Source: Cohnella luojiensis
Lineage (GTDB): Bacteria; Bacillota; Bacilli; Paenibacillales; Paenibacillaceae
Length of the DNA stretch: 64,000 bases
Reading direction: 5' to 3'
Assembly: GCF_004564235.1 (NCBI RefSeq)
Contig: NZ_SOMN01000010.1
Coordinates: 62,001-126,000 of the forward strand
The position numbers and the translations under genes were made by a program. The notes beneath the pieces are model-generated. The model had not been told where the DNA came from. It saw nothing but the letters and a program-made list of their open reading frames with translations, and did no database searches. Numbering within the stretch: position 1 is the stretch's first letter; the number at the start of each line of letters is the position of its first letter. Of the stretch, positions 17,666 through 27,791 are shown one piece after another.

Positions 17666-18652
17666 TTAAGCTAGCTCGTCAATGCGAATGGAACGCCCTT
17701 CAGCCACAGAACGCGTGGAGGCTTCCATTAAGCGGGTCAGGTCGACCGCAAGGTCAACGTTATCCGTCGCTTCCGTTCCGTTCCGAATATGCTCCACCCA
17801 TTGATCGAACGCGACAGGGAGTGCATCGCCTACTGGGAGCGTTTCCCACTTATCGCTTACTCGGTTAGAGCGGATGATCGGATTTCCATCCGGGAAGCCG
17901 TATAGCAGCGTGCCTTCCGTGCCGTGGAGCTCGATGGAGAACGGCGAGTGACTGTTTACGAAGCCCGCTTCGACGATGCCTAGGGCACCATCCGCATAGC
18001 GAAGGATCGAAACCGCGTTATCCTCAACCTCCTTGCCCGTAACATATCCGAAATTCGCGCTAACGCTTTCCGGCATGCCTAAGAACAGGCGCACGAGGTA
18101 CATCGGGTGGCAGCCCAGATCGATTAAAGCTCCTCCCCCGCATTGCTCCTTGGAATAGAAGTGCGGCGGCAACCAATTCGCCGTCGCGCCATTATGGGAT
18201 AAACGGACTCTCGCCATCGTCAGCTTGCCCAGCGTTCCATCGCGGACAACTTGATTGATCGTTTGCGTCGATCCTGAATACAGGCGGGGAAGCGATACCG
18301 TGAACTTCACTCCGGATTCATGAATCGCCGAAAGGATTTCTTGAACTTCCGTATTCGTCGGAGCGACAACCTTCTCGGTAAAAATATGCTTGCCAGCGCG
18401 AGCGGCCTTCACCATTACGTCCCGGTGAATGTTCGTTGGCGCGTCGACGATGACGGCATCGATATCGTCCCGGGCAAGCATTTCATCTAGTGAAGCATAA
18501 TAAGGCACGCCATATTCAGCGGCTTTGGCTTGTCCCCGCGCAGGCTCCTCATCCCATATCGCCGCCAATTCCGTAAAGGGATTTTTTAGCGCATATTGCG
18601 TGTACTCGTCTGCGTGCACGTGCCAATAACTAATCTTGCCAATCCGAATCAT
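17666..18652 (-). CDS. Gfo/Idh/MocA-family oxidoreductase
   Basis: 328 residues from ATG at 18652 (GGGAGG upstream). The N-terminus, MIRIGKISYWHVHADEY, is a variant Rossmann start without the classical GxGxxG, as in a subgroup of this family. The EK signature is HIFTEKVVAPTN. The C-terminal domain has GGGALIDLGCHPMYLVRLFLG. Substrate unknown. First gene of the unit followed by the AraC regulator and a second oxidoreductase. Confidence 0.87.
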   Translation of the reverse strand: MIRIGKISYWHVHADEYTQYALKNPFTELAAIWDEEPARGQAKAAEYGVPYYASLDEMLARDDIDAVIVDAPTNIHRDVMVKAARAGKHIFTEKVVAPTNTEVQEILSAIHESGVKFTVSLPRLYSGSTQTINQVVRDGTLGKLTMARVRLSHNGATANWLPPHFYSKEQCGGGALIDLGCHPMYLVRLFLGMPESVSANFGYVTGKEVEDNAVSILRYADGALGIVEAGFVNSHSPFSIELHGTEGTLLYGFPDGNPIIRSNRVSDKWETLPVGDALPVAFDQWVEHIRNGTEATDNVDLAVDLTRLMEASTRSVAEGRSIRIDELA

Positions 18653-18784
18653 GTGTAGGCCTCCCTGGCTCATTAACTAAAAATATACGACAACAGGTAC
18701 AGATTACACAAGTTATTATTCGTTTATAATGAGTTTATGTGTCATTTAAACTATAAATTCGCGACATCATTGTTGCGTGATAAT

Positions 18785-18830
18785 TAAAAAAGGCCGCCAA
18801 TTCCACTTTAACCCGTGGAATGGCGGCCTT
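18785..18830 (-). terminator. Terminator of the amino acid ABC transporter unit
   Basis: AAGGCCGCCA-TTCCAC (18790-18806) pairs with GTGGAATGGCGGCCTT (18815-18830). On the minus strand a run of T follows (plus strand AAAAAA). It lies eight bases after the ATPase stop codon. Confidence 0.9.
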
Positions 18831-18837
18831 CTCTTTG

Positions 18838-19560
18838 CTACAAAACCTTGCTAAGAAACTCTTTCGTACGGGGATGCCGAGGATTTGCGAGTACCTCGCG
18901 AGGCACTCCTTGCTCAACGATAACCCCTCCGTCGATAAACAATAACCGATCGCCGACCTCGCGGGCAAATCCCATCTCGTGGGTCACGATAACCATTGTC
19001 ATCCCCTCGCGGGCGAGCGACTTCATGACATCGAGAACCTCTCCAACCATCTCGGGATCCAGCGCGGACGTAGGTTCGTCAAAGAGCATCACGTGCGGTC
19101 GCATCGCCAACGCGCGCGCGATCGCGACACGTTGCTTCTGTCCGCCGGACAACCGGCTTGGATAGGCGTCCCGTTTCTCCTCTAAGCCGACTCGCCGCAA
19201 TAACTCCATGCCGATTTTATCCGCCTCGGACTTGGAAGTATTCCGAACCTTAATCGGAGCGAGACTGATATTCTGCAGAACGGTCTTATGCGGGAACAGG
19301 TTGAATTGCTGAAACACCATCCCCATATTTTGGCGCAGCACGTCTATGTTCAGACCCTTATCCGTAATCCGCTTGCCTTCGAATTCGATCTCCCCGCCAT
19401 TCGGCGTTTCGAGAAGGTTGAGACACCTTAGAAATGTGCTTTTGCCCGAACCGCTTGGCCCGATGACGACAACGACCTCGCCTTTGGCGATGTCGGCATC
19501 AATTCCGTTCAGCACAGTCGCTTTGCCGAACGATTTCATTAATCCGCGTACTTTAATCAC
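18838..19560 (-). CDS. Polar amino acid ABC transporter, ATP-binding protein
   Basis: 240 residues, GlnQ/HisP type. Walker [10 protein letters not shown] near residue 33, signature [15 protein letters not shown], Walker [15 protein letters not shown], and the switch His in VTHEMGFA. It energises import by the permease at 19553-20224; the two frames overlap by eight bases, so translation is coupled. The substrate class is inferred from the binding protein at 20318. Confidence 0.94.
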   Translation of the reverse strand: MIKVRGLMKSFGKATVLNGIDADIAKGEVVVVIGPSGSGKSTFLRCLNLLETPNGGEIEFEGKRITDKGLNIDVLRQNMGMVFQQFNLFPHKTVLQNISLAPIKVRNTSKSEADKIGMELLRRVGLEEKRDAYPSRLSGGQKQRVAIARALAMRPHVMLFDEPTSALDPEMVGEVLDVMKSLAREGMTMVIVTHEMGFAREVGDRLLFIDGGVIVEQGVPREVLANPRHPRTKEFLSKVL

Positions 19561-20224
19561 TGGCTTTCAACCTCCTTTCGCCGATTCCGAGCAGCTTGGA
19601 CATCGTGAAGATTAGGACGAAATAGATTCCGGCGATAATAAGCAAGGGCTCGATCGTAATGAACGTCGCTCCGCGGATGGTATTCGCCTGGTAAGTCAGT
19701 TCGGCAAATCCGACGACCGACAAGATGGAGGACTCCTTAACGACGACGATAAACTCGTTGCCCAGCGCCGGAAGCACATTCTTGAAGGCTTGGGGGAGAA
19801 TGATTTGCCGCATGGCCAAGCTTCGGGACATTCCCAAAGATCGCGCCGCTTCCATTTGTCCCTTGTCCACAGCCTGTATTCCCGCTCTCATGATTTCGGC
19901 GATATAAGCCCCGCTGTTCACCGTAAGAGTCAAATATGCCGCCGTAAAAATACCGATATCGAAGCCGAGGAAAATCGGAAGTCCGTAGTTGAATATGAAC
20001 AGCTGCACGATCAACGGAGTCCCGCGAATGACTTCCACATACGAAGAGCCGACGAAACGAAGCGGCGACAGCCGCGACATCCTAAGGAAAGACACAAGCG
20101 TACCAAGAACTAGGCCGCTCAGGACGGCGAGCAGCGAAACCTCCAGGGTCATCCTGATGCCGGTTAAGAAATACGAACCATATTCGTCCATAAAAGAAAA
20201 ATCCCAATTATAAGCCAATAACAT
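19553..20224 (-). CDS. Polar amino acid ABC transporter permease (HisM/GlnP type)
   Basis: 223 residues, about five membrane helices. The family coupling loop is [20 protein letters not shown] (around 134-153), followed by [18 protein letters not shown] GGxx-type start region reads [19 protein letters not shown]. It forms the membrane channel with the ATPase gene that overlaps its end. An internal terminator separates it from the binding-protein gene upstream. Confidence 0.93.
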   Translation of the reverse strand: MLLAYNWDFSFMDEYGSYFLTGIRMTLEVSLLAVLSGLVLGTLVSFLRMSRLSPLRFVGSSYVEVIRGTPLIVQLFIFNYGLPIFLGFDIGIFTAAYLTLTVNSGAYIAEIMRAGIQAVDKGQMEAARSLGMSRSLAMRQIILPQAFKNVLPALGNEFIVVVKESSILSVVGFAELTYQANTIRGATFITIEPLLIIAGIYFVLIFTMSKLLGIGERRLKASD

Positions 20225-20251
20225 AGCGTTAGCGCTCCTCTTCCGATCGTT

Positions 20252-20296
20252 AAAAAAGGGAAATAGCGGCCGCTTGGCAAGCGCCCCCTATTTCCC
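20252..20296 (-). terminator. Internal terminator/attenuator between binding protein and permease
   Basis: GGGAAATAG (20258-20266) pairs with CTATTTCCC (20288-20296), with CGCTTG/CAAGCG pairing inside, then TTTTTT on the minus strand. Partial readthrough here would give more binding protein than membrane complex, as is usual for such importers. Confidence 0.8.
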
Positions 20297-20317
20297 CACC
20301 GATTACATGTTGTCCTT

Positions 20318-21112
20318 TTATTGGTCCGCCAATTCGGTCATTTCGGAAACCCACTTGTCGATCGTCTTCTCGGCAGTCAGACGATCCAGCGTTTTCTGAA
20401 TTTCGGCGAGCAATTCCGTTTCGCCTTTGTTCACGGCCACGGCGGAACCGCCGGATTCATACTCGGGAACGATACTCGTTAAGAATAAATCGGGATTCTT
20501 GTTCACGTAGCCTTGGGCGACGGGAAGCTCCACGATTAACGCGTCCACTTTCTTGGATTTCAGCTCGAGCACGAGTTCGGTCGTCTTGCCCAGGGATTTC
20601 ACTTTCGCCCCGGTAATATCTTTAGCGATCTTTTCTTGCGTCGAACCCATTTGCACGCCGATCGCCTTACCTTCAAGGTCCTTCATCGTCGTGAACTTAT
20701 CCTTGTCTTCCGCTCTTACGAACACCGCTTGCGTAGCTTCGTAGTAGTTCTTAGTGAAGTCGACGCTTTTGCGGCGATCCTCGTCCGGCGTCATGCCCGC
20801 GATGACGAAATCGATTTTGCCAAGCTTAACCTCGGCTAGAAGGTTACCGAAATCCATGTCTTTTATTTCCAGTTCTACCCCGAGATCCTTGGCGATTTCT
20901 TTGGCGATCTCGATATCGAAGCCGACGATTTGGTCTTTGCCGTCCACGTTTTTGTGAAACTCGTACGGCGCGTACTCGGCGCTCGTACCCAGAACGATTT
21001 TTCCTGCTTCCTTGATATCGGCAAGTTTGCCGGACTTCTCATTGTTGTTTCCGCATGCCGCAAGCGTTAAGGCAAGTACTGCCGACAATACGATCATTAA
21101 TCCTTTTTTCAT
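20318..21112 (-). CDS. Polar amino acid ABC transporter, substrate-binding lipoprotein
   Basis: 264 residues from ATG at 21112 (GGAGTT upstream). Lipoprotein signal ending LTLAAC, with Cys at about 20. SBP family 3 landmarks: GTSAEYAPYEF, VGFDIEIAKEIAKDLG, FVIAGMTPDEDRRKSVDFT (the family signature region) and GVQMGSTQE. Ligand likely a polar or cyclic amino acid. First gene of the minus-strand importer unit and divergent from the M20 hydrolase gene, with a 163-base shared promoter region. Confidence 0.93.
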   Translation of the reverse strand: MKKGLMIVLSAVLALTLAACGNNNEKSGKLADIKEAGKIVLGTSAEYAPYEFHKNVDGKDQIVGFDIEIAKEIAKDLGVELEIKDMDFGNLLAEVKLGKIDFVIAGMTPDEDRRKSVDFTKNYYEATQAVFVRAEDKDKFTTMKDLEGKAIGVQMGSTQEKIAKDITGAKVKSLGKTTELVLELKSKKVDALIVELPVAQGYVNKNPDLFLTSIVPEYESGGSAVAVNKGETELLAEIQKTLDRLTAEKTIDKWVSEMTELADQ

Positions 21113-21275
21113 TTCATTCCAACTCCTGATGTATATTGATTCAGCATTGTTCATTTTAATACATTTACCGGATGCATTACCACTGGGTTTTTATTCCACG
21201 CGCCGCTTGATTAGCTTGATTGCCTTCCAACGAACGGCTACCATAGAGTTAATCCTATTTCTAAGGAGCATACTC

Positions 21276-22442
21276 ATGATCGACCTTAAGAACAACATTA
21301 AAACCACGATAAAAGAGTATTCGGCTAAGCTGCGGGAAATTGCCGCCTTTATCGGCTCCCATCCCGAGCTCGGACACGAAGAGGTGCAAGCTTCTTCGCT
21401 TCTAGCCGGCGAGCTTGAGAAGCTGGGATTTTCCGTGGACAGAGGAACCCTAAGCCTACCTACCGCCTTCATCGCGGAATATCGCTCCGGGACACCCGGG
21501 CCGACCGTGGCTCTGCTCGCGGAGTACGATGCCCTGCCGGAGCTAGGCCATGCTTGCGGGCATCACCTGATCTGCACGATGGCACTCGGCGCGGCCGCCG
21601 GATTGCGATCGATCGCCGACACGACGGGAGGAACGATCCGGGTGTACGGAACGCCGGCGGAAGAAACGAAGGGAGCCAAGATCGACATGGCAGCGGCGGG
21701 CTTGTTCGACGACTGCGACATTGCGATAATGGCGCATCCATTCCATGTCTATGAACGGTCAGGCGCTTCTCTTGCCATGGATGCCCTGCAATTCGAATTC
21801 CGCGGCAAGGCCGCTCACGCCGCGGCCCATCCTGATCATGGCATTAACGCGCTAGATGCCGTCATTCTCCTGTTCAACGCAGTTAATGCGCTTCGCCAGC
21901 AAACGAAAGACGATGCCCGAATCCACGGCATCATCTCCCACGGCGGGCAAGCGCCGAATATTATTCCCGACTACGCAGCCGCCCAGTTCTATGTCAGGTC
22001 GGCTTCCCGGGCCTATACCGATGAGCTTGCCCTTAAAGTAACCGCCTGCGCCGAAGCGGCCGGTATCGCTACGGGATGCAAGCTGACCGTCAGCAACTAT
22101 GAATACTCATATGATGAGTTGCGCACGAACGAGACGTTATCAGGTGCGTTCACGGCGAACCTCATCGCTAGCGGGATCGCAGAAGATGATATCCGTTTTA
22201 GCCAAGATCACGGTTCGCTGGATCTGGGCAACGTTTCGCTCCGCTGTCCGGTTATCCACCCCTACATCAAGGTCGTGAACGAGCCCTATCAGCTGCACAC
22301 GATCGAGTTCCGGGATGCCGCTCAGACGGATACGGCCTATCAGGCCATGATATTCGGAGCGACAATGCTCGCTTACACCGCTTGCGACGTTCTCGCGGAT
22401 TCCGAGCTTCTGAAACGGATCAAGGAAGAGTTCTCCCGCTAG
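21276..22442 (+). CDS. M20-family amidohydrolase (ACY1L2/AbgB-like)
   Basis: 388 residues from ATG at 21276 behind CTAAGGAG. A longer frame to 21012 is open but runs through the divergent gene. Metal-binding motifs: GSHPELGHEE, LLAEYDALPELGHACGHHLI, and PAEETKGAKI; the dimerisation domain starts near AAHAAAHPDHGINALDAVIL. Such enzymes cleave N-acyl or aminoacyl amides. Divergence from an amino acid importer suggests that an imported N-substituted amino acid is deacylated here (inference). Confidence 0.9.
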   Translation: MIDLKNNIKTTIKEYSAKLREIAAFIGSHPELGHEEVQASSLLAGELEKLGFSVDRGTLSLPTAFIAEYRSGTPGPTVALLAEYDALPELGHACGHHLICTMALGAAAGLRSIADTTGGTIRVYGTPAEETKGAKIDMAAAGLFDDCDIAIMAHPFHVYERSGASLAMDALQFEFRGKAAHAAAHPDHGINALDAVILLFNAVNALRQQTKDDARIHGIISHGGQAPNIIPDYAAAQFYVRSASRAYTDELALKVTACAEAAGIATGCKLTVSNYEYSYDELRTNETLSGAFTANLIASGIAEDDIRFSQDHGSLDLGNVSLRCPVIHPYIKVVNEPYQLHTIEFRDAAQTDTAYQAMIFGATMLAYTACDVLADSELLKRIKEEFSR

Positions 22443-22456
22443 GTTTCCTTCCTCCG

Positions 22457-22498
22457 CGGTTGGGTAAGGGGCGCACGCCTCTTGTCCAACCGTTTTTT
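22457..22498 (+). terminator. Terminator of the M20 hydrolase gene
   Basis: CGGTTGG (22457-22463) pairs with CCAACCG (22486-22492) with an inner GGGGCG/CGCCTC pairing; TTTTTT follows. Confidence 0.9.
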
Positions 22499-22542
22499 AT
22501 GCTGGAGAGATGCTCCGAGACACCTAATAAGCTATAATGCTC

Positions 22543-22568
22543 TTAGCTATACTTTTTATATCAGCTAA
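22543..22568. promoter_or_regulatory. Inverted repeat upstream of HxlR gene, possible operator
   Basis: TTAGCTATA and TATCAGCTAA form an imperfect inverted repeat 40 bases before the HxlR start. A TATAAT box lies just before it at 22533-22538. Position after the -10 fits autorepression; no good -35 is seen. Confidence 0.4.
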
Positions 22569-22606
22569 TTCGTCCACATCATTCGTATTTTAGGAGGCGT
22601 TAGATC

Positions 22607-22951
22607 ATGACTACACCAGCCGCTCCATCCTCTACGGTCCCGAAGGTTCCCGGGGTTATAGAATGCTCCATAGAAAAAACGTTGGACGTCATAGGAGGTA
22701 AATGGGCATTTCTCGTGCTGAGAGAACTTTTCTGCGGCACCCGGCGGTTTGGCGAGCTTCAACGCAGCATCGCATCCGTCAGCCCACGCGCTTTGACAAG
22801 CACGCTGCGGCACATGGAGGAGAAGGGCGTGCTCATTCGCACCGTCTTCCCTACCGTCCCCGTCACCGTCGAGTACACGCTGACTCCCAAGGGAGAAGAC
22901 TTGCATCAAATCGTCAAAGAGATGAAGCTCTGGTCAGCCAAGTGGACGTAG
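22607..22951 (+). CDS. HxlR-family winged-helix regulator
   Basis: 114 residues, typical length; AGGAGG site nine bases upstream. Family pattern is clear: CSIEKTLDVIGGKWAFLVLR, GTRRFGELQRSI, SPRALTSTLRHMEEKGVL and VEYTLTPKGEDL. HxlR proteins respond to aldehydes, quinones or redox stress. The only Cys is in ECSIEK near residue 22, the position used as a redox sensor in YodB-like members. It converges with an aldo/keto reductase gene, a plausible detoxification target. Confidence 0.92.
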   Translation: MTTPAAPSSTVPKVPGVIECSIEKTLDVIGGKWAFLVLRELFCGTRRFGELQRSIASVSPRALTSTLRHMEEKGVLIRTVFPTVPVTVEYTLTPKGEDLHQIVKEMKLWSAKWT

Positions 22952-22991
22952 GGGCTCAAGTCTCCACGTTGACTTAGGTTAGCTGCTTATG

Positions 22992-23030
22992 AAAAAAACC
23001 ACCTCCGCAGCGGTATAGCGGAGGTGGTTT
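22992..23030 (-). terminator. Terminator between convergent HxlR and aldo/keto reductase genes
   Basis: AAACCACCTCCGC (22996-23008) pairs perfectly with GCGGAGGTGGTTT (23018-23030). The T-run is on the minus strand, so it mainly serves the reductase, but it may work both ways. Confidence 0.88.
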
Positions 23031-23040
23031 GGCGATTCTC

Positions 23041-23988
23041 TTATTTTACCGATAACAGAATCTCTTCTATGGAGGCAAGCGTTTCTCCCGTAAGAACGAC
23101 GCCCGTTGCCTTGACATTCTCTTCTACCTGTTCAGGACGACTCGCTCCGACAAGGGCGCTGGCTACGTTAGGTTGGCGGAGAATCCAGGCCAGAGCAAGC
23201 TGTCCCGTCGTAAGGTCGATCTCGCGAGCGATTGCGGAAAGCTTCTTCACGGCTTCTATCTTCTCTTCCGTGATGCCGTTCTTCACCCACTCCAGCTTGG
23301 CGGCGCGGCTGTCCGACGGGATTGAAGCCGCCGAATCGTATTTGCCCGTCAGCAAGCCCTGCGCAAGCGGCGAGAAAACAACTTGCGATATACCTTTCGC
23401 TTCGCCAAGGGGAATGACTTCCTTCTCGATGTAACGGTTGAACATATTGTATACGGGCTGGCTGACCACGATCCGGTCAAGCAAATATCGGTCAGCCGTT
23501 CCGAGCGCTTCTTCTATCTGGGCTGCCGTCCACTCGCTGACGCCGACGTAGAGTACTTTGCCCTGCCTGAGGAAGTCGTCAATAGTGCGCAGCGTCTCGT
23601 CAATCGGCGTTTCCTTATCATAACGGTGGCAGTAGAAAATATCGACATAATCAAGCCCCAAACGGCTTAGGCTCGCGTTGATCTGTTCGGTTACATGTTT
23701 GCGGGACAGCCCCCGGTCGTTCGGCCCCTCTCCCATCGGCCAGAAAGCCTTCGTCGCCAAAACGTAACTTTCCCGAGGGTAATCTCGAAGAATTGCTCCC
23801 ATCACTTTCTCGGCCGCACCTTGCTCGTACACGTTGGCTGTATCGAAGAAGTTCACGCCAAGCTCGTACGCTTTGCGAATGGCGGATGCCGCGCGTTCCT
23901 GCTCGACGTATCCTCCATAGGTTAGCCAACTCCCAAGACTGATCTCGCTAACTTTAAGGCCGCTGCGGCCTAATCGACGGTAATTCAT
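23041..23988 (-). CDS. Aldo/keto reductase (Kv-beta/YghZ-like)
   Basis: 315 residues. Catalytic tetrad: Asp in NFFDTANVYEQG, Tyr of the same segment, Lys in YVLATKAFWP, and His in FYCHRYDKETP. The C-terminal NADPH-binding part includes AIAREIDLTTGQLALAWILR and GASRPEQVEEN. It reduces aldehydes or ketones with NADPH. The upstream region shows TTAGTATACTTTAGATAACTAA-like half sites that could bind the neighbouring HxlR protein, but this is weak. Confidence 0.92.
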   Translation of the reverse strand: MNYRRLGRSGLKVSEISLGSWLTYGGYVEQERAASAIRKAYELGVNFFDTANVYEQGAAEKVMGAILRDYPRESYVLATKAFWPMGEGPNDRGLSRKHVTEQINASLSRLGLDYVDIFYCHRYDKETPIDETLRTIDDFLRQGKVLYVGVSEWTAAQIEEALGTADRYLLDRIVVSQPVYNMFNRYIEKEVIPLGEAKGISQVVFSPLAQGLLTGKYDSAASIPSDSRAAKLEWVKNGITEEKIEAVKKLSAIAREIDLTTGQLALAWILRQPNVASALVGASRPEQVEENVKATGVVLTGETLASIEEILLSVK

Positions 23989-24178
23989 CGCAAAATCATC
24001 CTCCCTAACATTCTATAGGTTACAGATGACATTTTATCGCAGCATCAAGGTAAGGGGAAGAAGTGAAAGTTTTCATACTTAGTATACTTTAGATAACTAA
24101 CGTCGATAAAGCGCCCGAACGACCCTGACCGCTATCTCATACCATAGGGTATCTTAAATTAAGGAGAGTACGGTGTAT

Positions 24179-24559
24179 ATGGATATTCCTGTTACCGGAT
24201 TCGTTTTCCATTCTGGCGATGATGACCCTCATCACTCCCATAAGTTGTATATTACTTCGTGGGATGGCAGGCCGGTTCACGTTCATCCTTTTGAGGGAAT
24301 AACTTCATTCGACGTTGGACATCAACATCACTATGCCGGGGTGACCGAATCGGCGCCAAGCGGCGTACAACATTCTCACGGTTATTATGCGGTCACTTCG
24401 TTTAACGACGGCCATACTCATACGATTAGCGGCAGAACCGGTCCGGTAATTCCACTCCCGAACGGAGGACACTACCATTATTTCGAAGGCTACACCACCG
24501 TGAACGGGAGAATACCGCACACCCATATGTACCAAGGCAACACTGGCGATGAGGAATGA
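24179..24559 (+). CDS. YmaF-like His-rich protein
   Basis: 126 residues from ATG at 24179; AAGGAGAG is ten bases upstream, better spaced than for the in-frame GTG at 24173. About one residue in seven is His, mostly as HxH pairs in near-repeats: HHSHK, HVHP, GHQHHY, HSHG, GHTHT, GHYHY, HTHM, each after a VTSF/ITSF-like strand. This matches YmaF of Bacillus, of unknown function. The repeated HxH suggests metal binding, which is inference. No signal peptide or membrane segment. Confidence 0.8.
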   Translation: MDIPVTGFVFHSGDDDPHHSHKLYITSWDGRPVHVHPFEGITSFDVGHQHHYAGVTESAPSGVQHSHGYYAVTSFNDGHTHTISGRTGPVIPLPNGGHYHYFEGYTTVNGRIPHTHMYQGNTGDEE

Positions 24560-24595
24560 GCGGCTTAACGATGATCACTTATTGAGAAGGTCAAA

Positions 24596-24626
24596 AGGAG
24601 CAGTGAGGATTTCCCTCCTGCTCCTA
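24596..24626. terminator. Hairpin between convergent ymaF-like and cheX-like genes
   Basis: AGGAGCAG(TG)AGG pairs with CCTCCTGCTCCT around a short loop. Short A and T tracts on both sides suggest a weak bidirectional terminator. Confidence 0.6.
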
Positions 24627-24634
24627 TTGCTTTG

Positions 24635-25096
24635 TTAATCCTCGAATACGATATTCATCTCCAAAAGATGGTTTTTATCGAGGATTATTGGTATTGATAA
24701 TACGCTCATTTTAACTGCGGATATTTCGATTTGATTTCCCACGATTAACGTTGGCGGAGTAATATCTAGTGATATGCCTTCTTGAGAAAAAAAGCTCATC
24801 GCATTTCCGCAAATCATATTGGCCAATTCGGAGATAGCGCTTTGTTCCAATGCACCCAAGGCGGTGACTGGAGCTCCCCCCATCATTGATGAAACAATTT
24901 GTAGAAAACTTGATACTGCCCCTCCAAAATACATTTGACCGCGTATGTCTCCTGTTATACCAACAACTGTTAAAACTTCTAGCCCGGAAAATGGCGAAGT
25001 TGTAAAAGAAGGTTTTCCGACTTGGCAAGGCAGTTGAAATTGTTCGAATACATAGGAGGCGGATTTGAGAAAAGGATTAATGTAAATGGCTTTCAA
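24635..25096 (-). CDS. CheX-like chemotaxis/CheC-family phosphatase
   Basis: 153 residues, start TTG at 25096 behind GTGGGG. The CheC/CheX active-site helix is visible: ALEQSAISELANMICGNAMS, where E and N (ExxN) lie in the SELAN segment and would attack CheY-P. The second helix of the CheC repeat pair is absent, as in CheX. Pattern and length fit CheX, which dephosphorylates a response regulator. The leader holds a c-di-GMP-I riboswitch and a terminator, so expression depends on c-di-GMP. No other chemotaxis enzymes are nearby; the receptor at 27792 is 2.7 kb upstream. Confidence 0.88.
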   Translation of the reverse strand: MKAIYINPFLKSASYVFEQFQLPCQVGKPSFTTSPFSGLEVLTVVGITGDIRGQMYFGGAVSSFLQIVSSMMGGAPVTALGALEQSAISELANMICGNAMSFFSQEGISLDITPPTLIVGNQIEISAVKMSVLSIPIILDKNHLLEMNIVFED

Positions 25097-25127
25097 TTGA
25101 TATTTACCCCACTTCTTTTAATGAGAA

Positions 25128-25153
25128 ATAAAAAAACCTCCCGAATAGGAGGT
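25128..25153 (-). terminator. Riboswitch expression platform terminator
   Basis: ACCTCC (25136-25141) pairs with GGAGGT (25148-25153) and is followed on the minus strand by a run of seven T. It lies between the c-di-GMP aptamer and the cheX-like start, where it can end transcription before the gene. Confidence 0.88.
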
Positions 25154-25171
25154 ATTAAAATTACCTTCTTA

Positions 25172-25256
25172 TTTCGGCAACTGGCTGGCATGACGCATAA
25201 CAATGCGTTGTAGCCCCTCTAGCTTTGCGACCCTATTTTTCAGTAGGTGTGCCTTT
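25172..25256 (-). ncRNA. Cyclic di-GMP-I (GEMM-I) riboswitch
   Basis: Minus-strand reading gives the GEMM-I landmarks in order: AGGCACACC, a P2 hairpin CCTACT-GAAA-AATAGG, GGTCGCAAAGC, a GGGGCTA segment, a P3 hairpin ACGCAT/ATGCGT, and ATGCCAGCCAGTTGCCG, which matches the conserved 3' part of the aptamer. Outer GGCA/TGCC closes P1. It lies 76 bases before the cheX-like start and is followed by a terminator. The direction of control (on or off) cannot be settled by eye. The rest of the 25257-25500 region holds nothing I recognise. Confidence 0.92.
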
Positions 25257-25504
25257 TCTGTTTTGAATAGGTATTTCGACATGAATACCAATAGTTCGAC
25301 AATACTACCCAATGAAGATTATGTCAATTACTTGAGTTAAAAGATCTAAAGATAATTCATGCCGTTAACCGTTTCGCTAGCTTGCCCAAATCCAATCGTC
25401 CTTCAAACTAACTGACTATTTTACACTTAGTTTTTTCCGATGATGGCGGGGGTGCGGGGGTGCATCTCCACCACTCCCCTTATAAAAGCACAACTGCTAG
25501 CAAC

Positions 25505-25547
25505 TAAAAAGGCTTCTCACAAGTTCATTTGAACTCATGAGAAGCCT
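25505..25547 (-). terminator. groEL terminator
   Basis: AGGCTTCTCA (25510-25519) pairs with TGAGAAGCCT (25538-25547), with AGTTCA/TGAACT inside, then TTTTT on the minus strand, about 70 bases after the groEL stop. Confidence 0.9.
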
Positions 25548-25616
25548 CTGTTATTGAATGGGTAAAACCGCGTTTCCCATCAAGGAAACCTTATGCACAA
25601 GACTTTAACGCCTTGA

Positions 25617-27251
<1,635 letters not shown>

Positions 27252-27283
27252 TTACCCTCCTTGAGTTTGAGTCGGTTATTGAA

Positions 27284-27568
27284 TTAGCCTACGATCGCGT
27301 GAATATCGCTTTCTTTCATGATCAAATATTCTTTGCCTTCATATTTGATCTCCGTGCCTGCATATTTAGAGAACAACACACGGTCTCCCGCTTTCACTTC
27401 GAGCGCGATCCGTTCACCGTCTTTAGTCAAAGCTCCGCTGCCCACCGCGACAATCGTACCTTCTTGCGGCTTTTCTTTCGCAGTATCCGGCAATACGATA
27501 CCGCTAATCGTTTTTTCTTCTTTTGCGTTCGCTTCTACGAGAACGCGGTCACCCAAAGGTTTAATCAT
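27284..27568 (-). CDS. groES: Co-chaperonin GroES (Hsp10)
   Basis: 94 residues from ATG at 27568 (GAAGGAGG upstream). GroES signature [20 protein letters not shown]; mobile loop region [20 protein letters not shown]; dome and C-terminal [18 protein letters not shown]. Caps the GroEL ring. First gene of groESL; a longer frame to 27625 would run into the CIRCE element and is rejected. Confidence 0.98.
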   Translation of the reverse strand: MIKPLGDRVLVEANAKEEKTISGIVLPDTAKEKPQEGTIVAVGSGALTKDGERIALEVKAGDRVLFSKYAGTEIKYEGKEYLIMKESDIHAIVG

Positions 27569-27618
27569 GTAAATAGCCTCCTTCTTAAATAGGTGTTTGT
27601 TTTGAAGCCATTTTCCTG

Positions 27619-27645
27619 TTAGCACTCAATTGTGTTAAGTGCTAA
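27619..27645. promoter_or_regulatory. CIRCE element (HrcA operator)
   Basis: TTAGCACTC-N9-AAGTGCTAA, matching the CIRCE inverted repeat with one mismatch in the second arm. It lies between the groESL promoter and groES, so HrcA represses the operon until heat shock. Confidence 0.95.
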
Positions 27646-27657
27646 TAACCATTTTCT

Positions 27658-27686
27658 ATGATACGGTTTTTGTAGATGGTTTTCAA
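27658..27686 (-). promoter_or_regulatory. Sigma-A-type promoter of groESL
   Basis: TTGAAA (-35) and TATCAT (-10) with a 17-base spacer on the minus strand, directly upstream of CIRCE. Confidence 0.8.
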
Positions 27687-27709
27687 GTCCTTTGTGTTAA
27701 ATCCTGCAT

Positions 27710-27746
27710 AAAAAAATGCGAATCCGCATTTACAGCGGATTCGCAT
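27710..27746 (-). terminator. Terminator of the chemoreceptor gene
   Basis: ATGCGAATCCGC (27716-27727) pairs perfectly with GCGGATTCGCAT (27735-27746), followed on the minus strand by seven T. Confidence 0.93.
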
Positions 27747-27791
27747 CGAAATGTCACATCTTCCATTGTCTCCCTCGAGGGATAAGCTCAT

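Noticed and set aside
18735-18968. 77-residue open frame on the minus strand
   Set aside because: Overlaps the end of the ATPase gene in another frame and the terminator; no motif.
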